From contig NZ_CP109190.1 in the NCBI RefSeq assembly GCF_041438805.1, positions 8,928,001 to 8,992,000 on the forward strand: a stretch of DNA of 64,000 nucleotides. Direction: 5' to 3'. This document shows, piece after piece, positions 1 to 9,914 of this stretch (position 1 is its first letter; each line of letters starts with the position of its first letter). This stretch comes from Streptomyces sp. NBC_01707 (lineage in GTDB: Bacteria; Actinomycetota; Actinomycetes; Streptomycetales; Streptomycetaceae). The notes under the pieces are model-generated. The model searched no databases. It worked only from the letters and a program-made list of their open reading frames with translations, and was not told the origin of the DNA. The position numbers and the translations under genes were made by a program.

Positions 1-288
1 GAAGCCCTGCTCAGCGACGTGGCAGACATTCAGGGCGGCACCACCGGCGAAGGTATCCACCTGGGTGCCATGGCCGGCACCCTCGATCTCGTCGAACGGG
101 TCGTCGCAGGACTCGAGGCAGGCCCGGACGGACTCCGCATCGACCCCGTCCCGCTCCGGGAGGTGCCGCGCTGCTCGTTCACGTTCTGTTACCGCGGGCA
201 CCGGGATATTCGCGTCCAGTTTCTGCCTGGCCGGTTGGGGATTCGCGTGCCTCACTCGCGACTCAATCCCCTCTGCCCGTGTGTCTAG
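1..288 (+). CDS. GH65-family glycoside phosphorylase/hydrolase, C-terminal end (partial)
   Basis: The reading frame is open from base 1, so the gene starts upstream of the window; about 95 codons remain. They contain the SDVADIQGGTTGEGIHLGAMAG stretch and, further on, an FCYRGH element. Both are typical of the C-terminal part of the catalytic barrel and the beta cap of family GH65 enzymes (trehalose, kojibiose or maltose phosphorylases and related hydrolases). The substrate cannot be told from this end. It ends 159 bp before the start chosen for the next gene. In related loci such proteins often pair with a beta-phosphoglucomutase, which would lie outside the window. Confidence 0.82.
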   Translation, partial: EALLSDVADIQGGTTGEGIHLGAMAGTLDLVERVVAGLEAGPDGLRIDPVPLREVPRCSFTFCYRGHRDIRVQFLPGRLGIRVPHSRLNPLCPCV

Positions 289-447
289 CCGGCGAGCGGC
301 TGGTGACCGTGGCCGCGGGGGAACAACGTTGGTTTCGTCTGCCCGTGCGCTCTCTTCGTCGTGACAACGATGGTCGGTACAGCGCGCGCTCGACGGCCGC
401 GAGCCCGAGAATGGAGTAGCTCTCAGCTGGTTCCGGAGGTGCATGGT

Positions 448-1959
448 GTGAATGCCGTACACGGACAGCAGCAGACCTCGATCGTGGAGCCTGAACGCTC
501 AGCCAGGCCCGATCGCCTCTTCGACAAGGAAGACGAATGGGCAGCCTTGATGGCCTTCTCGAGCGATCCGCATCCGGGAAAGGGCCTCGGCGTCGTCATG
601 GGTCGGCCCAGGCAGGGCAAAACGCTCCTGCTGGAATCGGTGGCACGCGCCACGGGCGGGTTCTATTTCTGTGGGCAGGAAGCCACCCAAGCCGAGTCCT
701 TGCGCAGGTTGGGCGAGGAGTACGCGCGATACCGGCAGGTCGCACAGCCCAGCCACTGGCGTGATTGGAAGGAAGGCATCGATGCCTTGCTGGCGCTGGG
801 CGACACCCGGCCGCTGCCCGTCATCATCGACTCGTTCCCCGATCTTGTCGCGGCGAGCCCGGCATTGCCCTCTGTCATCCACGGAGCCCTCCGGCACCTC
901 GACAGACCGCCACTGGAAAGTCGTGCGCGATTGCTGCTCGGTGGTGAGACCGCACCGGTCATGATCCGGCTGTTCGCGCACTCCTCGCCGCTGCACGCAC
1001 TCGCCGCTCTGAAGCTCCACATCCAGCCCCTGGACTTCCGCAAGACGGCGCAACTGTGGGGCATCGACGACCCGAGGCTCGCCTTTCTCGTCTACACGGT
1101 CGTCGGCGGGACGCCCGCCTATCGGCACGACTACGTCGACGACGATGTTCCTGTCGATCGTGACGACTTCGATGCCTGGGTCTGCCGCACCGTCCTGAAT
1201 CCGCGCATGCCGCTTTTCCACGAGGCTCGCCATCTCCTCGACGAGGAGACCGGGCCCTGGAGCCACGGGGTTTGTCACTCCGTACTTGCCGCCCTGGCCA
1301 GAGGCTGCACGACCCACGGCGAAATCGCCACCTTCCTGGGACAGCAGCTCACAGATGCCTCCCGGACCCTCGCCCTCCTCCGCGACCACGGTCTGCTCCA
1401 ATCGCAGACGGACGGGCTGCAGTCGGGGGTCAAGCGCCATCGCATCGCGGACCCGCTCCTCGCGTTCGAGCACGCCTTGGCGCGCCCACGCAGGGCGGCT
1501 CTTGAGCAAAGCGACGCCGAGACGGTGTGGGCAGGCGCGCGAGCCGATTTCAACTCTCTTGTCGCCGGACCGCAGTTTGCTCAAGTCTGCCGGGAGTGGG
1601 CGGTCCGCTTCGCCGACTCGGCGGTCTTCGGTGCCGACCATGTCACGGCGTCGTACGGCTCCCTCGGCGACCCGTCGGCGACGGCCGGGCTGGATGCCGA
1701 GGTCGTGGTCCGCCGACAGGACGGCCCGATGGCCGGTTCCCTTCTGTCGGTGGGGCTCGCACGATGGCATACCGGCATGGGCATCCACCATCTGCAACGT
1801 CTGCGGTGCATCCTGGATGGACTCAATTCCCTTGAGGATGTAAGCCACGTCCGACTGGCCCTATACGGTGCTTCGGGGTTCAGCCCCGAGCTCCATGCGG
1901 CGCATGCTCGTGGCGAAGTCATGCTCGTCGACCTTGACCGTCTGTACCGGGACGCGTAG
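448..1959 (+). CDS. AAA-type ATPase of the archaeal-ATPase/DUF234 kind
   Basis: The protein is 503 aa from the GTG at 448, which has a GGAGG ribosome site at 435-439 with 8 nt spacing; a longer frame from 361 lacks such a site. Visible motifs are a P-loop MGRPRQGKT (residues 51-59) and a Walker B-like strand PVIIDSF (D128). A winged-helix-like stretch follows at about residues 270-340 (THGEIATFL, LRDHGLL). The C-terminal third corresponds to the DUF234 region that in relatives is a PD-(D/E)XK-like fold, but I see no clear catalytic set (only LDAEVVV...SVGLARW). Such STAND-like ATPases are of unknown function in bacteria. It is monocistronic and ends 330 bp before ppsA. Confidence 0.7.
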   Translation: MNAVHGQQQTSIVEPERSARPDRLFDKEDEWAALMAFSSDPHPGKGLGVVMGRPRQGKTLLLESVARATGGFYFCGQEATQAESLRRLGEEYARYRQVAQPSHWRDWKEGIDALLALGDTRPLPVIIDSFPDLVAASPALPSVIHGALRHLDRPPLESRARLLLGGETAPVMIRLFAHSSPLHALAALKLHIQPLDFRKTAQLWGIDDPRLAFLVYTVVGGTPAYRHDYVDDDVPVDRDDFDAWVCRTVLNPRMPLFHEARHLLDEETGPWSHGVCHSVLAALARGCTTHGEIATFLGQQLTDASRTLALLRDHGLLQSQTDGLQSGVKRHRIADPLLAFEHALARPRRAALEQSDAETVWAGARADFNSLVAGPQFAQVCREWAVRFADSAVFGADHVTASYGSLGDPSATAGLDAEVVVRRQDGPMAGSLLSVGLARWHTGMGIHHLQRLRCILDGLNSLEDVSHVRLALYGASGFSPELHAAHARGEVMLVDLDRLYRDA

Positions 1960-2289
1960 CAGACGCCGTTGTGAGATGTGCGTGCCCTTCGGTGGTCACC
2001 GGCTCCGGGCTGCTCTTTCCGATGGGCCGGTCGGCCCCTCCGTACAGCCCACCCGGCCCCGTGCTTCTGGTCCCCTCGGCACTGCGGCGATGGCGCCTCC
2101 GGAGCGATCGTGGAAGTCGAACGCCGTCTCGGGTTCCGCCTTCCGGAGAGGTGACAACGATGCAGCGCACTCGGATGCAGATGCGGCCGAGGCAGCCGCG
2201 CAAGCGCCCGCAGCTGGATCTGCGTACCCCCTTCGGTCGGTCGATGCCCTACTGAACCCCCGGCTACCGCACATATGGCGGAGGACATC
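1960..2289. promoter_or_regulatory. ppsA upstream region with a DosR-like palindrome (box A)
   Basis: This is a 330-bp gap without a convincing gene. It contains GGGCC-GGTC-GGCCC at 2024-2037, an exact copy of the palindrome that recurs before stress genes in this window. The box centre is about 260 bp upstream of the ppsA ATG, further than the other boxes, so either the promoter is distal or the site is not functional. A weaker GGTCCCC half-site lies near 2080. The ribosome site for ppsA is GGAGG at 2280-2284. Confidence 0.45.
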
Positions 2290-4716
2290 ATGGCAACCGC
2301 TCGACGGGTCGTACCGTTCGCAGAGCTCGGTCGGCAGGATGTCGGCTGTGTCGGTGGCAAGAACGCCTCCCTGGGAGAGATGACCGCACATCTGGCATCT
2401 GCAGGCGTGCGGGTGCCTCCTGGTTTCGCGACGACGGCGGACGCGTACAGAGATTTGCTCGACGGCCACGGACTGCGTGCGCGGATCGCAGCGCAGATCG
2501 GGCGTCTGCACGAAGGGGCCGGGTTGGATGAGGTGGGGGTGGCGATCCGGTCGATGATCATGGCTGAGGAGCTGCCGACCGGACTGGGGAGCGAGATCGT
2601 CACCGCGTACGAGAGGCTCGCGCGCGACCAGGGCCGCGAGGATCCCGAAGTCGCCGTGCGCAGTAGTGCTACCGCCGAGGACCTGCCAGAGGCAAGTTTC
2701 GCCGGCCAGCAGGAGACCTACCTGAACGTCCGCGGGCCTGCCCAGCTGTTGCAGGCCTGCCACCGCTGCTATGCCTCATTGTTCACCGACCGCGCGATCG
2801 ACTACCGGGAGCGGACGGGCTTCGACCACCTTTCGGTCGCTCTCTCCGTCGGCGTTCAGATCATGGTCCGCTCGGACCTCGCGGGCGCCGGAGTGATCTT
2901 CACCCTCGACCCCGAAAGCGGCTTCCCCGAGGTCATCGTGGTCAGCGCGGCGTGGGGCCTGGGCGAGACCGTCGTCAGTGGCCAGGTCGACCCCGACGAG
3001 CACACGGTCTTCAAGCCGAGCCTGAAGGACTCGGCACTGGATGCCGTGATCGATGTACGGGTCGGAGCGAAGCGGAAGAAGGCGGTCTATGGCGAGCACG
3101 GCCTGACCCGGACCGTCGACACGACCGGCGAGGAGCGCTCGCGACCTGTCCTGACAGCTGCGGAAGTCCGGCAACTGGCCGAATGGGCGATGACCGTCGA
3201 GGAGCACTACGGATGCCCCATGGACCTGGAATGGGCCAAGGACGGCCTGACCGGCGAGCTGGCGATCGTCCAGGCCCGCCCCGAAACCGTACAGTCCCGG
3301 CGCCGTACGACGACGCTGCGTCGCTGTCGCCTGACCGTCAGACCGGGGGAGAGCCTCATCGAGGGCATAGCGGTCGGCGAAGCCATCGGGTCCGGCCCGG
3401 TCGTCGTCCTCGACTCGCCTGTGGATCTCGACCGCTTCCCGACCGGCGGGGTGCTCGTCACCGGCATCACCGACCCGGACTGGGAACCGGTCATGAAGCG
3501 TGCCTCCGCCATCGTCACCGACCATGGCGGCCGGACCTCGCATGCCGCCATCGTCAGCCGTGAACTCGGCGTCCCAGCCGTCGTCGGCACCGGCCGGGCC
3601 ACCGAGTTGCTGTGCACAGGCCATGAGGCGACCGTCTCCTGTGCCGAGGGTGCCCGCGGTCAGGTCTACGCGGGACTCCTGGCCTACGAGGAGCACGAAA
3701 CCGATCTCGCCGAACTCCCTGCCACCCGGACCCGCGTGATGCTCAATCTCGCTGATCCGTCCGCAGCCTTCCGCTGGTGGCGCCTGCCCGCCGACGGCGT
3801 CGGGCTCGCGCGCCTGGAGTTCATCGTCGCCCACCAGGTCAAGGCCCACCCCATGGCTCTGCTGCACCCCGACCGAGTGGACCAGCACGACCGCTGCGCC
3901 ATAGAGCAACTCACCGAGGGTTGCCTCGACCGCGGCCAGTACTTCGTCGACCGACTGGCGCACGGTGTGGCCCGCATCGCCGCATCTCGATGGCCCGACC
4001 CGGTCGTCGTACGGACCAGCGACTTCAAGACCAACGAGTATGCGCGGCTGCTCGGCGGCCGGGCCTTCGAACCGGTCGAAGCGAATCCGATGATCGGCTG
4101 GCGCGGCGCGAGCCGCTACTACAGTGACGCTTATCGCGAAGGATTCGCCCTGGAATGCCGGGCACTGCGACGGGTTCGCGACGACTTCGGCCTGACGAAC
4201 GTCATCATCATGATTCCCTTCTGCCGCACCCTCGAAGAGGCCGACCGGGTTCTGGCCGTCATGGCGGAACAGGGGCTACGCAGGGGCGAGAACAGCCTCA
4301 AGGTGTACGTCATGGCGGAGATCCCGTCCAACATCATTCTGGCCGAGGACTTCGCCGCGCGTTTTGACGGCTTCTCCATCGGGAGCAACGACCTGACCCA
4401 GCTCACCCTGGGCGTCGACCGCGACTCCGAAGCCCTCGCCCATGTCTTCGATGAGACCAACCCCGCGGTCACGCGCAGCATCCAAACGCTGGTTCCGCGC
4501 GCCCAGTCCGTCGGCCGCACGGTCGGCCTCTGCGGCCAACGCCCCAGCGACGACCCCGCCTTCACGGAATTCCTGGTGAAGACCGGCATCGACTCGATCT
4601 CAGTGGCACCGGACAGCTTCGCCGCGGTGAAGCAGCACGTGGCTGCTGCCGAAATGAACCTGCACGGGGAGGACCGAACGGCCCTTTCGGGACCCGACCG
4701 CCCCGAGCGGGCCTGA
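2290..4716 (+). CDS. ppsA: Phosphoenolpyruvate synthase (pyruvate, water dikinase)
   Basis: 808 aa; catalyses pyruvate + ATP + H2O to PEP + AMP + Pi in the cytoplasm. The ATG at 2290 has GGAGG 5 nt upstream and is preferred to the ATG at 2275. The order is an N-terminal ATP-grasp nucleotide domain, a swivelling phospho-His domain with DHGGRTSHAAIVSRELG (His418, matching E. coli His421), and a C-terminal PEP/pyruvate barrel with GLCGQRPSDDPAF (Cys748, matching E. coli Cys751). Length matches the family (E. coli 792). It lies 69 bp before the Hsp20 gene, possibly cotranscribed. PPDK/PEP-synthase genes also occur in the S. coelicolor dormancy region, which supports a role in anaerobic or starvation energy balance. 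Confidence 0.9.
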   Translation: MATARRVVPFAELGRQDVGCVGGKNASLGEMTAHLASAGVRVPPGFATTADAYRDLLDGHGLRARIAAQIGRLHEGAGLDEVGVAIRSMIMAEELPTGLGSEIVTAYERLARDQGREDPEVAVRSSATAEDLPEASFAGQQETYLNVRGPAQLLQACHRCYASLFTDRAIDYRERTGFDHLSVALSVGVQIMVRSDLAGAGVIFTLDPESGFPEVIVVSAAWGLGETVVSGQVDPDEHTVFKPSLKDSALDAVIDVRVGAKRKKAVYGEHGLTRTVDTTGEERSRPVLTAAEVRQLAEWAMTVEEHYGCPMDLEWAKDGLTGELAIVQARPETVQSRRRTTTLRRCRLTVRPGESLIEGIAVGEAIGSGPVVVLDSPVDLDRFPTGGVLVTGITDPDWEPVMKRASAIVTDHGGRTSHAAIVSRELGVPAVVGTGRATELLCTGHEATVSCAEGARGQVYAGLLAYEEHETDLAELPATRTRVMLNLADPSAAFRWWRLPADGVGLARLEFIVAHQVKAHPMALLHPDRVDQHDRCAIEQLTEGCLDRGQYFVDRLAHGVARIAASRWPDPVVVRTSDFKTNEYARLLGGRAFEPVEANPMIGWRGASRYYSDAYREGFALECRALRRVRDDFGLTNVIIMIPFCRTLEEADRVLAVMAEQGLRRGENSLKVYVMAEIPSNIILAEDFAARFDGFSIGSNDLTQLTLGVDRDSEALAHVFDETNPAVTRSIQTLVPRAQSVGRTVGLCGQRPSDDPAFTEFLVKTGIDSISVAPDSFAAVKQHVAAAEMNLHGEDRTALSGPDRPERA

Positions 4717-4785
4717 CGTCCAGCGACTGAAACTGAACCCGACACCGCGGAAAGCGCCGCCAAGGCACTGGAGACGGAGGACACC

Positions 4786-5241
4786 ATGTCCGGAACCCAG
4801 ATGGAGCGCAGGCGTCACCTCTTCCCCGACCTCATGGACTGGTTCGGAACCGACTTTCCCCGCATCCCGATGTGGCGGCCGATGTCCGGAGTCCACCTGA
4901 TCCCGATCGAGGTGACCAGCCAGGAGGGACAGTACGTGCTGCGCGCCGAGCTCCCCGGGATGGACCCCACGAAGGACATCCACATCACGGTCGAGGGCGA
5001 CACCCTCACCGTCAGCGCCGAACACACTGAGAGCAAGGAGGAGAAGGATCACTCGGAGTTCCGTTACGGCTCCTTCCACCGCACCGTTCGCCTGCCGGCT
5101 CAGATTCCGTCCGAGGGGGTCGAGGCAGAGTACGAGGACGGCATCCTCACGGTGCGCGTAGAGATGGGGCCTGACGTACCAGACACGGCACGCAGCATCC
5201 CCGTCAAGAGGGCCACAACCAACGGTGACGCCGAGTCGTGA
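4786..5241 (+). CDS. Hsp20/alpha-crystallin small heat-shock protein
   Basis: 151 aa, an ATP-independent holdase chaperone. The ATG follows a GGAGG ribosome site about 7 nt upstream. The alpha-crystallin domain covers roughly residues 41-132: it begins IPIEVTSQEGQYVLRAELPGM and contains the conserved EDGILTVRV strand close to its end (the usual A-x-x-x-n-G-v-L motif region). A short hydrophobic N-terminal arm precedes it. It is the counterpart by family of M. tuberculosis HspX (Rv2031c), the best-known DosR-regulon product. No separate promoter box is visible in the 69-bp gap after ppsA, so read-through from ppsA is likely. Confidence 0.93.
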   Translation: MSGTQMERRRHLFPDLMDWFGTDFPRIPMWRPMSGVHLIPIEVTSQEGQYVLRAELPGMDPTKDIHITVEGDTLTVSAEHTESKEEKDHSEFRYGSFHRTVRLPAQIPSEGVEAEYEDGILTVRVEMGPDVPDTARSIPVKRATTNGDAES

Positions 5242-5340
5242 CGGATCGGCAGGTGCGGCGGTTGTTCGGCTGTCGTGCGAACGAGTTGCGACGCGCCGCT
5301 GACCGACAGCACGGCCACTGGCACGTCGGACCCCCGCTGG

Positions 5341-5406
5341 GCCGACCGGCCGCGGCGGGGGCCGGGAGCGGAAGCCGACCGGCCGCGGCGGAGGCCGGGA
5401 GCGGAA
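5341..5406 (+). repeat. Two tandem 33-bp repeats just before the P-type ATPase start
   Basis: Two adjacent 33-bp units (5341-5373 and 5374-5406) differ at one base only. Each runs from GCCGACCGGCC to GGGAGCGGAA. The second copy ends one base before the ATPase ATG at 5408, so the purine-rich GGGAGCGGAA serves as the ribosome site and exists twice, 33 bp apart. This looks like a recent tandem duplication of a translation-initiation region. Confidence 0.85.
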
Positions 5407-5407
5407 G

Positions 5408-8092
5408 ATGACTGAAGCCGACACCACCCCACACACCACCGGCCAGGGGCCGCTGCTGAGCCCCGACCCACTGGAGCCCCTGCCGTTGTTGCGGCGCGAA
5501 CTCGGCACAGGGGCGAGCGGCCTTTCCGCACGGGAGGCGGCCCGCCGCCTCGCCGTCTACGGTCCCAACGAGGTCCGCCGCAAGGCGAGGTCACCCTTGG
5601 GGCGCGAACTCGTCCGGCAGCTGGTCCACCCGCTCGCCCTGCTGCTCTGGGCGGCCGCAGCGCTGGCGTTCGTCGCCGACATCCCGGTGCTCGGCTGGGC
5701 CATTGTCACCGTCGTCATCGTCAACGCGGGGTTTGCGCTCCTTCAGGAGCGGCAGGCCGAACGGGCGGTGGAGACGCTGGCGAAATACTTGCCCGAGCAG
5801 GCCATGGTGATCCGGGACGGCCACCCATCGACCGTAGCAGCGAGGGGACTGGTGCCGGGAGACCTGGTCGTTCTCGAAGAGGGTGCCAAGGTCCCCGCCG
5901 ACGCACGTCTGGCCGACGGCGGCATTGAAGTCGACCTGTCGATGTTGACCGGTGAGTCCGCGCCTGCCGAACGCATCGCCGGTCCCGGACTCGTCGGGGC
6001 ACCGCTGTTGCAGGAGCCCAACCTCATTTTCAGTGGCACCACGTGCACGGGGGGCCAGGCCCGGGCGATCGTGTTCGCCACCGGCGACCACACGGAGCTC
6101 GGACGTATCGCCGCGCTGAGCCAGCGCACTCGACGTGACCCCAGCCCCCTGGAGAAGCAGGTAAAGAAGGTCGCCTGGCTCATTGCCGCCGTAGCGGTTG
6201 CCATGGGCGTGGTGTTCCTGATGGCCGGTGTGGCCGTGGGGCTGCCGCTGACTGACTCCCTCATGTTCGCGATCGGCCTGCTCGTCGCCAACGTGCCCGA
6301 GGGCTTGCTGCCGACCATCACCCTCGCACTTGCTGTCGGCGTGCGCGTACTCGCCCGCGAAGGAGCGGTGATAAAACGCCTGAGCGCCGTGGAGACGCTC
6401 GGATCCACAAACGTCATCTGCACGGACAAGACCGGCACTCTCACCCAGAACCGCATGAAGCTCCAAGCCGTGTGGACGCCGGAGCACGGTAGGGAAAACG
6501 GCCCCTGGGCGGGAGCGCTGGCGCGAACCAGCGCACTGTGTACCACAGTCTCCCGCGACGCCCAGGGCGAACTGCACGGAGATCCCACAGAGATCGCCCT
6601 GATCGAGGGTGCCGCGGCCCACGCCGCTCCCGTCGACCTCGACCAGCGGGACACCGGGCGTCACGCCCTCTTCCACTTCGACCCACGGCTGCGCCTGATG
6701 TCGGTCGTCCAGGGTGACGATGCGCAGCATATGCACGTCATCGTCAAGGGCGCACCGGAATCGGTGTCCCGCTCCCTGTCCGACGGCCACGATGCGGCGG
6801 CGTTGGCCGCGGCGGACGATCTCGCGCATGACGGCATGCGCGTGTTGGCCGTCGCCGGCCGTGAGCTGTCCTCAGGATCCGAGCTGCCGGCCCGGCGCCA
6901 GGACGCGGAGACAGAATTGCGGCTCCTGGGCCTTGTCGGCCTGTACGACCCGCCACGGCCGGAAGTCGCGGACGCCGTTCGCCGCTGTCACGAGGCCGGA
7001 CTCCGCGTCCACATCGTCACTGGCGACAACGGTGCCACCGCCGCGGCAGTAGCCCGTGAAGTGGGCATCGGAGAACCGAGCCTGCACGTGGTGGCGCAGT
7101 CCGAGTCGATCGGCGACCACGACCTCGACCAGGTCCTGGCACACGGGAACGCAGAGGTCGTCTTCGCGCGCTCCTCACCCGAGACCAAGCTGAAAGTGGC
7201 CGACACCCTGCGCGCCCACGGGCAGATCGTCGCCATGACAGGCGACGGCGTCAACGACGCCCCCGCCCTCCACCGGGCACACATCGGTGTCGCCATGGGC
7301 CGCTCCGGCACGGATGTCGCCCGTGAGGCTGCGACCATGGTGCTGACCGACGACAACTTCGCCACCATCGTCGATGCCATCGAGTCGGGGCGTCGGGTCT
7401 ACGACAACGTGCGCAAGTTCATCGTCTACATATTTGCCCACCTCACCCCCGAAGTCGTCCCCTTCCTGGTCTTTGCACTCTCTGCCGGTGCCGTACCACT
7501 GCCGCTGACCGTGCTGCAGATCCTGGCCATCGACCTCGGTACCGAGACTCTCCCGGCGCTCGCACTCGGCCGCGAACGAGCCGAGCCGGGTGTCATGAGC
7601 CGCCCACCACGCCCGAGTTCGCAGGGAGTGATTTCCCGCGACATGCTTCTCCGCAGCTGGGGCCGACTGGGCGCGGTCTCCGCCGCTCTGATCATGACCG
7701 CCTTCTTCTATGTGCTGTGGCGGGCGGGCTGGCACCCCGGCAGTGCGACAGGCCCCGGCACGGCGCTGCACCACGCGTACATGACCGCGACCACCGCCAC
7801 GTTCGCCGGCATCGTCACCTGCCAGGTCGGCACTGCGATGGCCGCCCGCACCGACCACGCCGCGCTGCGAGACATCGGTCTGTTCACCAACCCCCTGCTC
7901 TTGGCCGGTATCGCCTTCGAGCTGGCCTTCACCGCAGTACTCGTCTATGTGCCGCTCCTCCAAGGGCTGTTCGGTACGGCCGCCCTGCCCCCCGACGTCG
8001 TCGCCTTGATTGCTACCTTCCCCGTGCTTGTCTGGGGTACGGACGAACTGCGGCGTTGGGTCCGACGCGCACACCGAAAAACACAGCCCTGA
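5408..8092 (+). CDS. P-type cation ATPase resembling the Na,K-ATPase (IIC) branch
   Basis: 894 aa integral membrane ATPase. Motifs in order: N-terminal cation_ATPase_N region; actuator LTGES (about residue 179); M4 PEGLLPT (P297-E298-G299-L300); phosphorylation motif [11 protein letters not shown] (D340); hinge GDGVNDAP (D613, D617); and M6 [14 protein letters not shown] (D709). The PEGL motif in M4 and IDLGT[ED] in M6 match Na,K-/H,K-ATPases better than the NLVTDGLPA of calcium pumps. The transported ion is not proven. Ten membrane segments are expected, four in the last 300 residues. The gene follows hsp20 after 166 bp and converges with a Usp gene. A weak purine-rich ribosome site lies in a tandem duplication. 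Confidence 0.88.
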   Translation: MTEADTTPHTTGQGPLLSPDPLEPLPLLRRELGTGASGLSAREAARRLAVYGPNEVRRKARSPLGRELVRQLVHPLALLLWAAAALAFVADIPVLGWAIVTVVIVNAGFALLQERQAERAVETLAKYLPEQAMVIRDGHPSTVAARGLVPGDLVVLEEGAKVPADARLADGGIEVDLSMLTGESAPAERIAGPGLVGAPLLQEPNLIFSGTTCTGGQARAIVFATGDHTELGRIAALSQRTRRDPSPLEKQVKKVAWLIAAVAVAMGVVFLMAGVAVGLPLTDSLMFAIGLLVANVPEGLLPTITLALAVGVRVLAREGAVIKRLSAVETLGSTNVICTDKTGTLTQNRMKLQAVWTPEHGRENGPWAGALARTSALCTTVSRDAQGELHGDPTEIALIEGAAAHAAPVDLDQRDTGRHALFHFDPRLRLMSVVQGDDAQHMHVIVKGAPESVSRSLSDGHDAAALAAADDLAHDGMRVLAVAGRELSSGSELPARRQDAETELRLLGLVGLYDPPRPEVADAVRRCHEAGLRVHIVTGDNGATAAAVAREVGIGEPSLHVVAQSESIGDHDLDQVLAHGNAEVVFARSSPETKLKVADTLRAHGQIVAMTGDGVNDAPALHRAHIGVAMGRSGTDVAREAATMVLTDDNFATIVDAIESGRRVYDNVRKFIVYIFAHLTPEVVPFLVFALSAGAVPLPLTVLQILAIDLGTETLPALALGRERAEPGVMSRPPRPSSQGVISRDMLLRSWGRLGAVSAALIMTAFFYVLWRAGWHPGSATGPGTALHHAYMTATTATFAGIVTCQVGTAMAARTDHAALRDIGLFTNPLLLAGIAFELAFTAVLVYVPLLQGLFGTAALPPDVVALIATFPVLVWGTDELRRWVRRAHRKTQP

Positions 8093-8260
8093 CGCATGTT
8101 CCGGAGGCTCACCTGCGCGCGGTGCGCCCGTTGACGGAGAACGTGAGGGGCTGGTCACGCGTGCCCGTTTCGGCTGAGCGGTCTGAGGATCTCGCCGGAA
8201 GTCAAGGCCCAGCTTCACCTGAGTGGTGGCTACAGCAACGATGCGCGTCGCGGCCGTGGC

Positions 8261-9136
8261 CTATTCGTGCGCGATGACGGCGACAGGTGAGGTGGCGTGA
8301 TGGAGGACCGCGTGAGTGATCGGTCCGATGTGTGCGCCGATCGAGGACCGGCGGATGCGACGGCCGACGACTACGAGGCCTGTTTCGGAACCTGCCTCCA
8401 AGAGCTGCTCGGAGGCACTTCCGATCGTCGCCTGCGCGTCGATGGGGACCGTCGGGTACTTGTCCCGCCACGGCTTCAGCATGTCGTCCAGGCCGGTGTT
8501 CATGCTTTGAGTGATCTGCGCATTGACTTCCGGGCTGTACGCGAATCCGGACCCCGCCAGCGGGGGAAGCATCCAGCTGTGCAGAGCACGGAGTGTGCAG
8601 GCCCGCCGTGACGCCTCGTCGAATGCGAAGGCGAGGAGAGCGTCGCACGGTCGGCTGATGTCGATGCCCACGACCATGTCGCGGTCCGTGTGCCGCCCAT
8701 GGGCGTGCGGCATTGCGTCCTCTGCCGCGCGCACCAGGACAATGGGCCGCTCCACGGCCTGGATGACCGCCATGCCGACGGAACCGAGGACGAATCCCGT
8801 GAGCGTGCCCAGTCCTCGGGAGCCGAGGACGAGCATGCCCGCGCTCGCTGCCACACCGACCAGCGAGTCGGCCGGCCGACCATCGAACGACTCGGTGGTG
8901 ATGTCCAGTTGCGGGTGTCCTTCTCGAAGACCGTCATGAGCCTCGCGCAGGAGGGCCTCCGTCCACGGGCGACGCACATCGGAACTGGCGGCAGGGATAC
9001 CGGGAGGCGACGACCATTCCTCGGCATGGACAAGGTGCAGCGGCGCATTGCGAAGGAGCGCCTCGCGCGCGGCCCAACGGGCCGCCGCGATGCTTTCTTT
9101 GGATCCGTCGAGGCCGACGACAATACGTTGGTTCAT
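8261..9136 (-). CDS. Universal stress protein, tandem Usp domains
   Basis: 291 aa with two UspA folds (about residues 3-145 and 157-290). The first has the ATP-binding signature GSRGLGTLTGFVLGSVG; the second has the variant VVGRRIRRSSIGAHIGPITHAVLHH, missing the usual G-S after the ninth residue, so its nucleotide binding may be weakened. The ATG has GGAAGG 5 nt upstream. Tandem Usp proteins form a large part of the DosR regulon in mycobacteria, where ATP-bound Usp slows growth. It lies 139 bp downstream of two CBS-BON genes on the same strand, so it may be the last gene of that unit or have its own promoter. Confidence 0.9.
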   Translation of the reverse strand: MNQRIVVGLDGSKESIAAARWAAREALLRNAPLHLVHAEEWSSPPGIPAASSDVRRPWTEALLREAHDGLREGHPQLDITTESFDGRPADSLVGVAASAGMLVLGSRGLGTLTGFVLGSVGMAVIQAVERPIVLVRAAEDAMPHAHGRHTDRDMVVGIDISRPCDALLAFAFDEASRRACTLRALHSWMLPPLAGSGFAYSPEVNAQITQSMNTGLDDMLKPWRDKYPTVPIDAQATIGSASEQLLEAGSETGLVVVGRRIRRSSIGAHIGPITHAVLHHATSPVAVIAHE

Positions 9137-9275
9137 GATGGCCTTCCTCGGACAGGGACAGGCTTGCGGCCACGGGATTCGTTCTTGCGGACATCTGAAT
9201 GAGGCGTTTCCAAGGCGGTGACAACCGCGCGGTCATCACCTCGCACCGGCGGTCTTGGCGATTCACGCCCCTCTC

Positions 9276-9902
9276 CTACCCCAGGGTGCCCGTCCGTGCA
9301 TCGACCGGCATGTCGTCCTGCTCGTAATTGAGCCGATTGATCACGTCCACGACGCCATCGACGCTCCGGCACAGGCGCGGGATGACGGGGACGAGACTGC
9401 GCCGTCTCACGGTGCCGCTGAGGGTCACGAGACCGTCGGCGACCTCGACGGTCAGCGACGAGGGGCTGAGCCGGAGTGTGTGCGTCAGGACGTCTTCGAG
9501 GATCTCTTCCTGGATTGCGTGATCCCGGCGCAGGAAGAGTTGTAGGAGGTCGCCGCGGCTCAGGACGCCGATCAGTCGGCCTTCGCCGTCGACAACGGGC
9601 AATCTCTTGATCTTGTGCTTCTCCATGACACGGGCCGCGCGGACGACGTTCCACTCAGGCGCCGCAGTGATCGCCGGGCGATTCATGAGATCGACGGCGG
9701 CATTCGCGCGGCCCCTGGAGCTGCGACTGCGGAGCAGGTCGGCTTCGGAGACGACGCCTACGGGACGATCGTGCTCGTCCACGACAGGCACGGCAGTTAT
9801 GCCGAACTCGTCGAGGAGCCGGGTGATTTCCTTGAGCGTGGTGCCGCGCTGGACGCTTACGACCGTCGGCGTCATCATGTCGAAGACTCTGCGATGCCTC
9901 AT
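9276..9902 (-). CDS. CBS-CBS-BON protein 1
   Basis: 208 aa. A CBS pair (Bateman module) spans about residues 1-130, with the repeated cores AVPVVDEHDRPVGVVSEADLL and RLPVVDGEGRLIGVLSRGDLL. A C-terminal BON domain (about 140-200) has LTVEVADGLVTLSGTVRRRS. CBS pairs sense adenylates or NAD-type ligands; BON domains bind membranes or large ligands and are usually exported, but no signal peptide is present here. Start ATG has GGAGAGGG 3 nt upstream. It follows the next CBS-BON gene by 12 bp, an operon pair. The CBS part resembles M. tuberculosis HRP1 (Rv2626c), a DosR-regulon protein, which lacks BON. Confidence 0.88.
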   Translation of the reverse strand: MRHRRVFDMMTPTVVSVQRGTTLKEITRLLDEFGITAVPVVDEHDRPVGVVSEADLLRSRSSRGRANAAVDLMNRPAITAAPEWNVVRAARVMEKHKIKRLPVVDGEGRLIGVLSRGDLLQLFLRRDHAIQEEILEDVLTHTLRLSPSSLTVEVADGLVTLSGTVRRRSLVPVIPRLCRSVDGVVDVINRLNYEQDDMPVDARTGTLG

Positions 9903-9914
9903 CGTCCCTCTCCT

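Noticed and set aside
499..1848. A 449-codon minus-strand frame opposite the AAA ATPase
   Set aside because: Composition is typical of antisense frames in high-GC DNA, with no domain. The plus-strand gene has a P-loop and a ribosome site.
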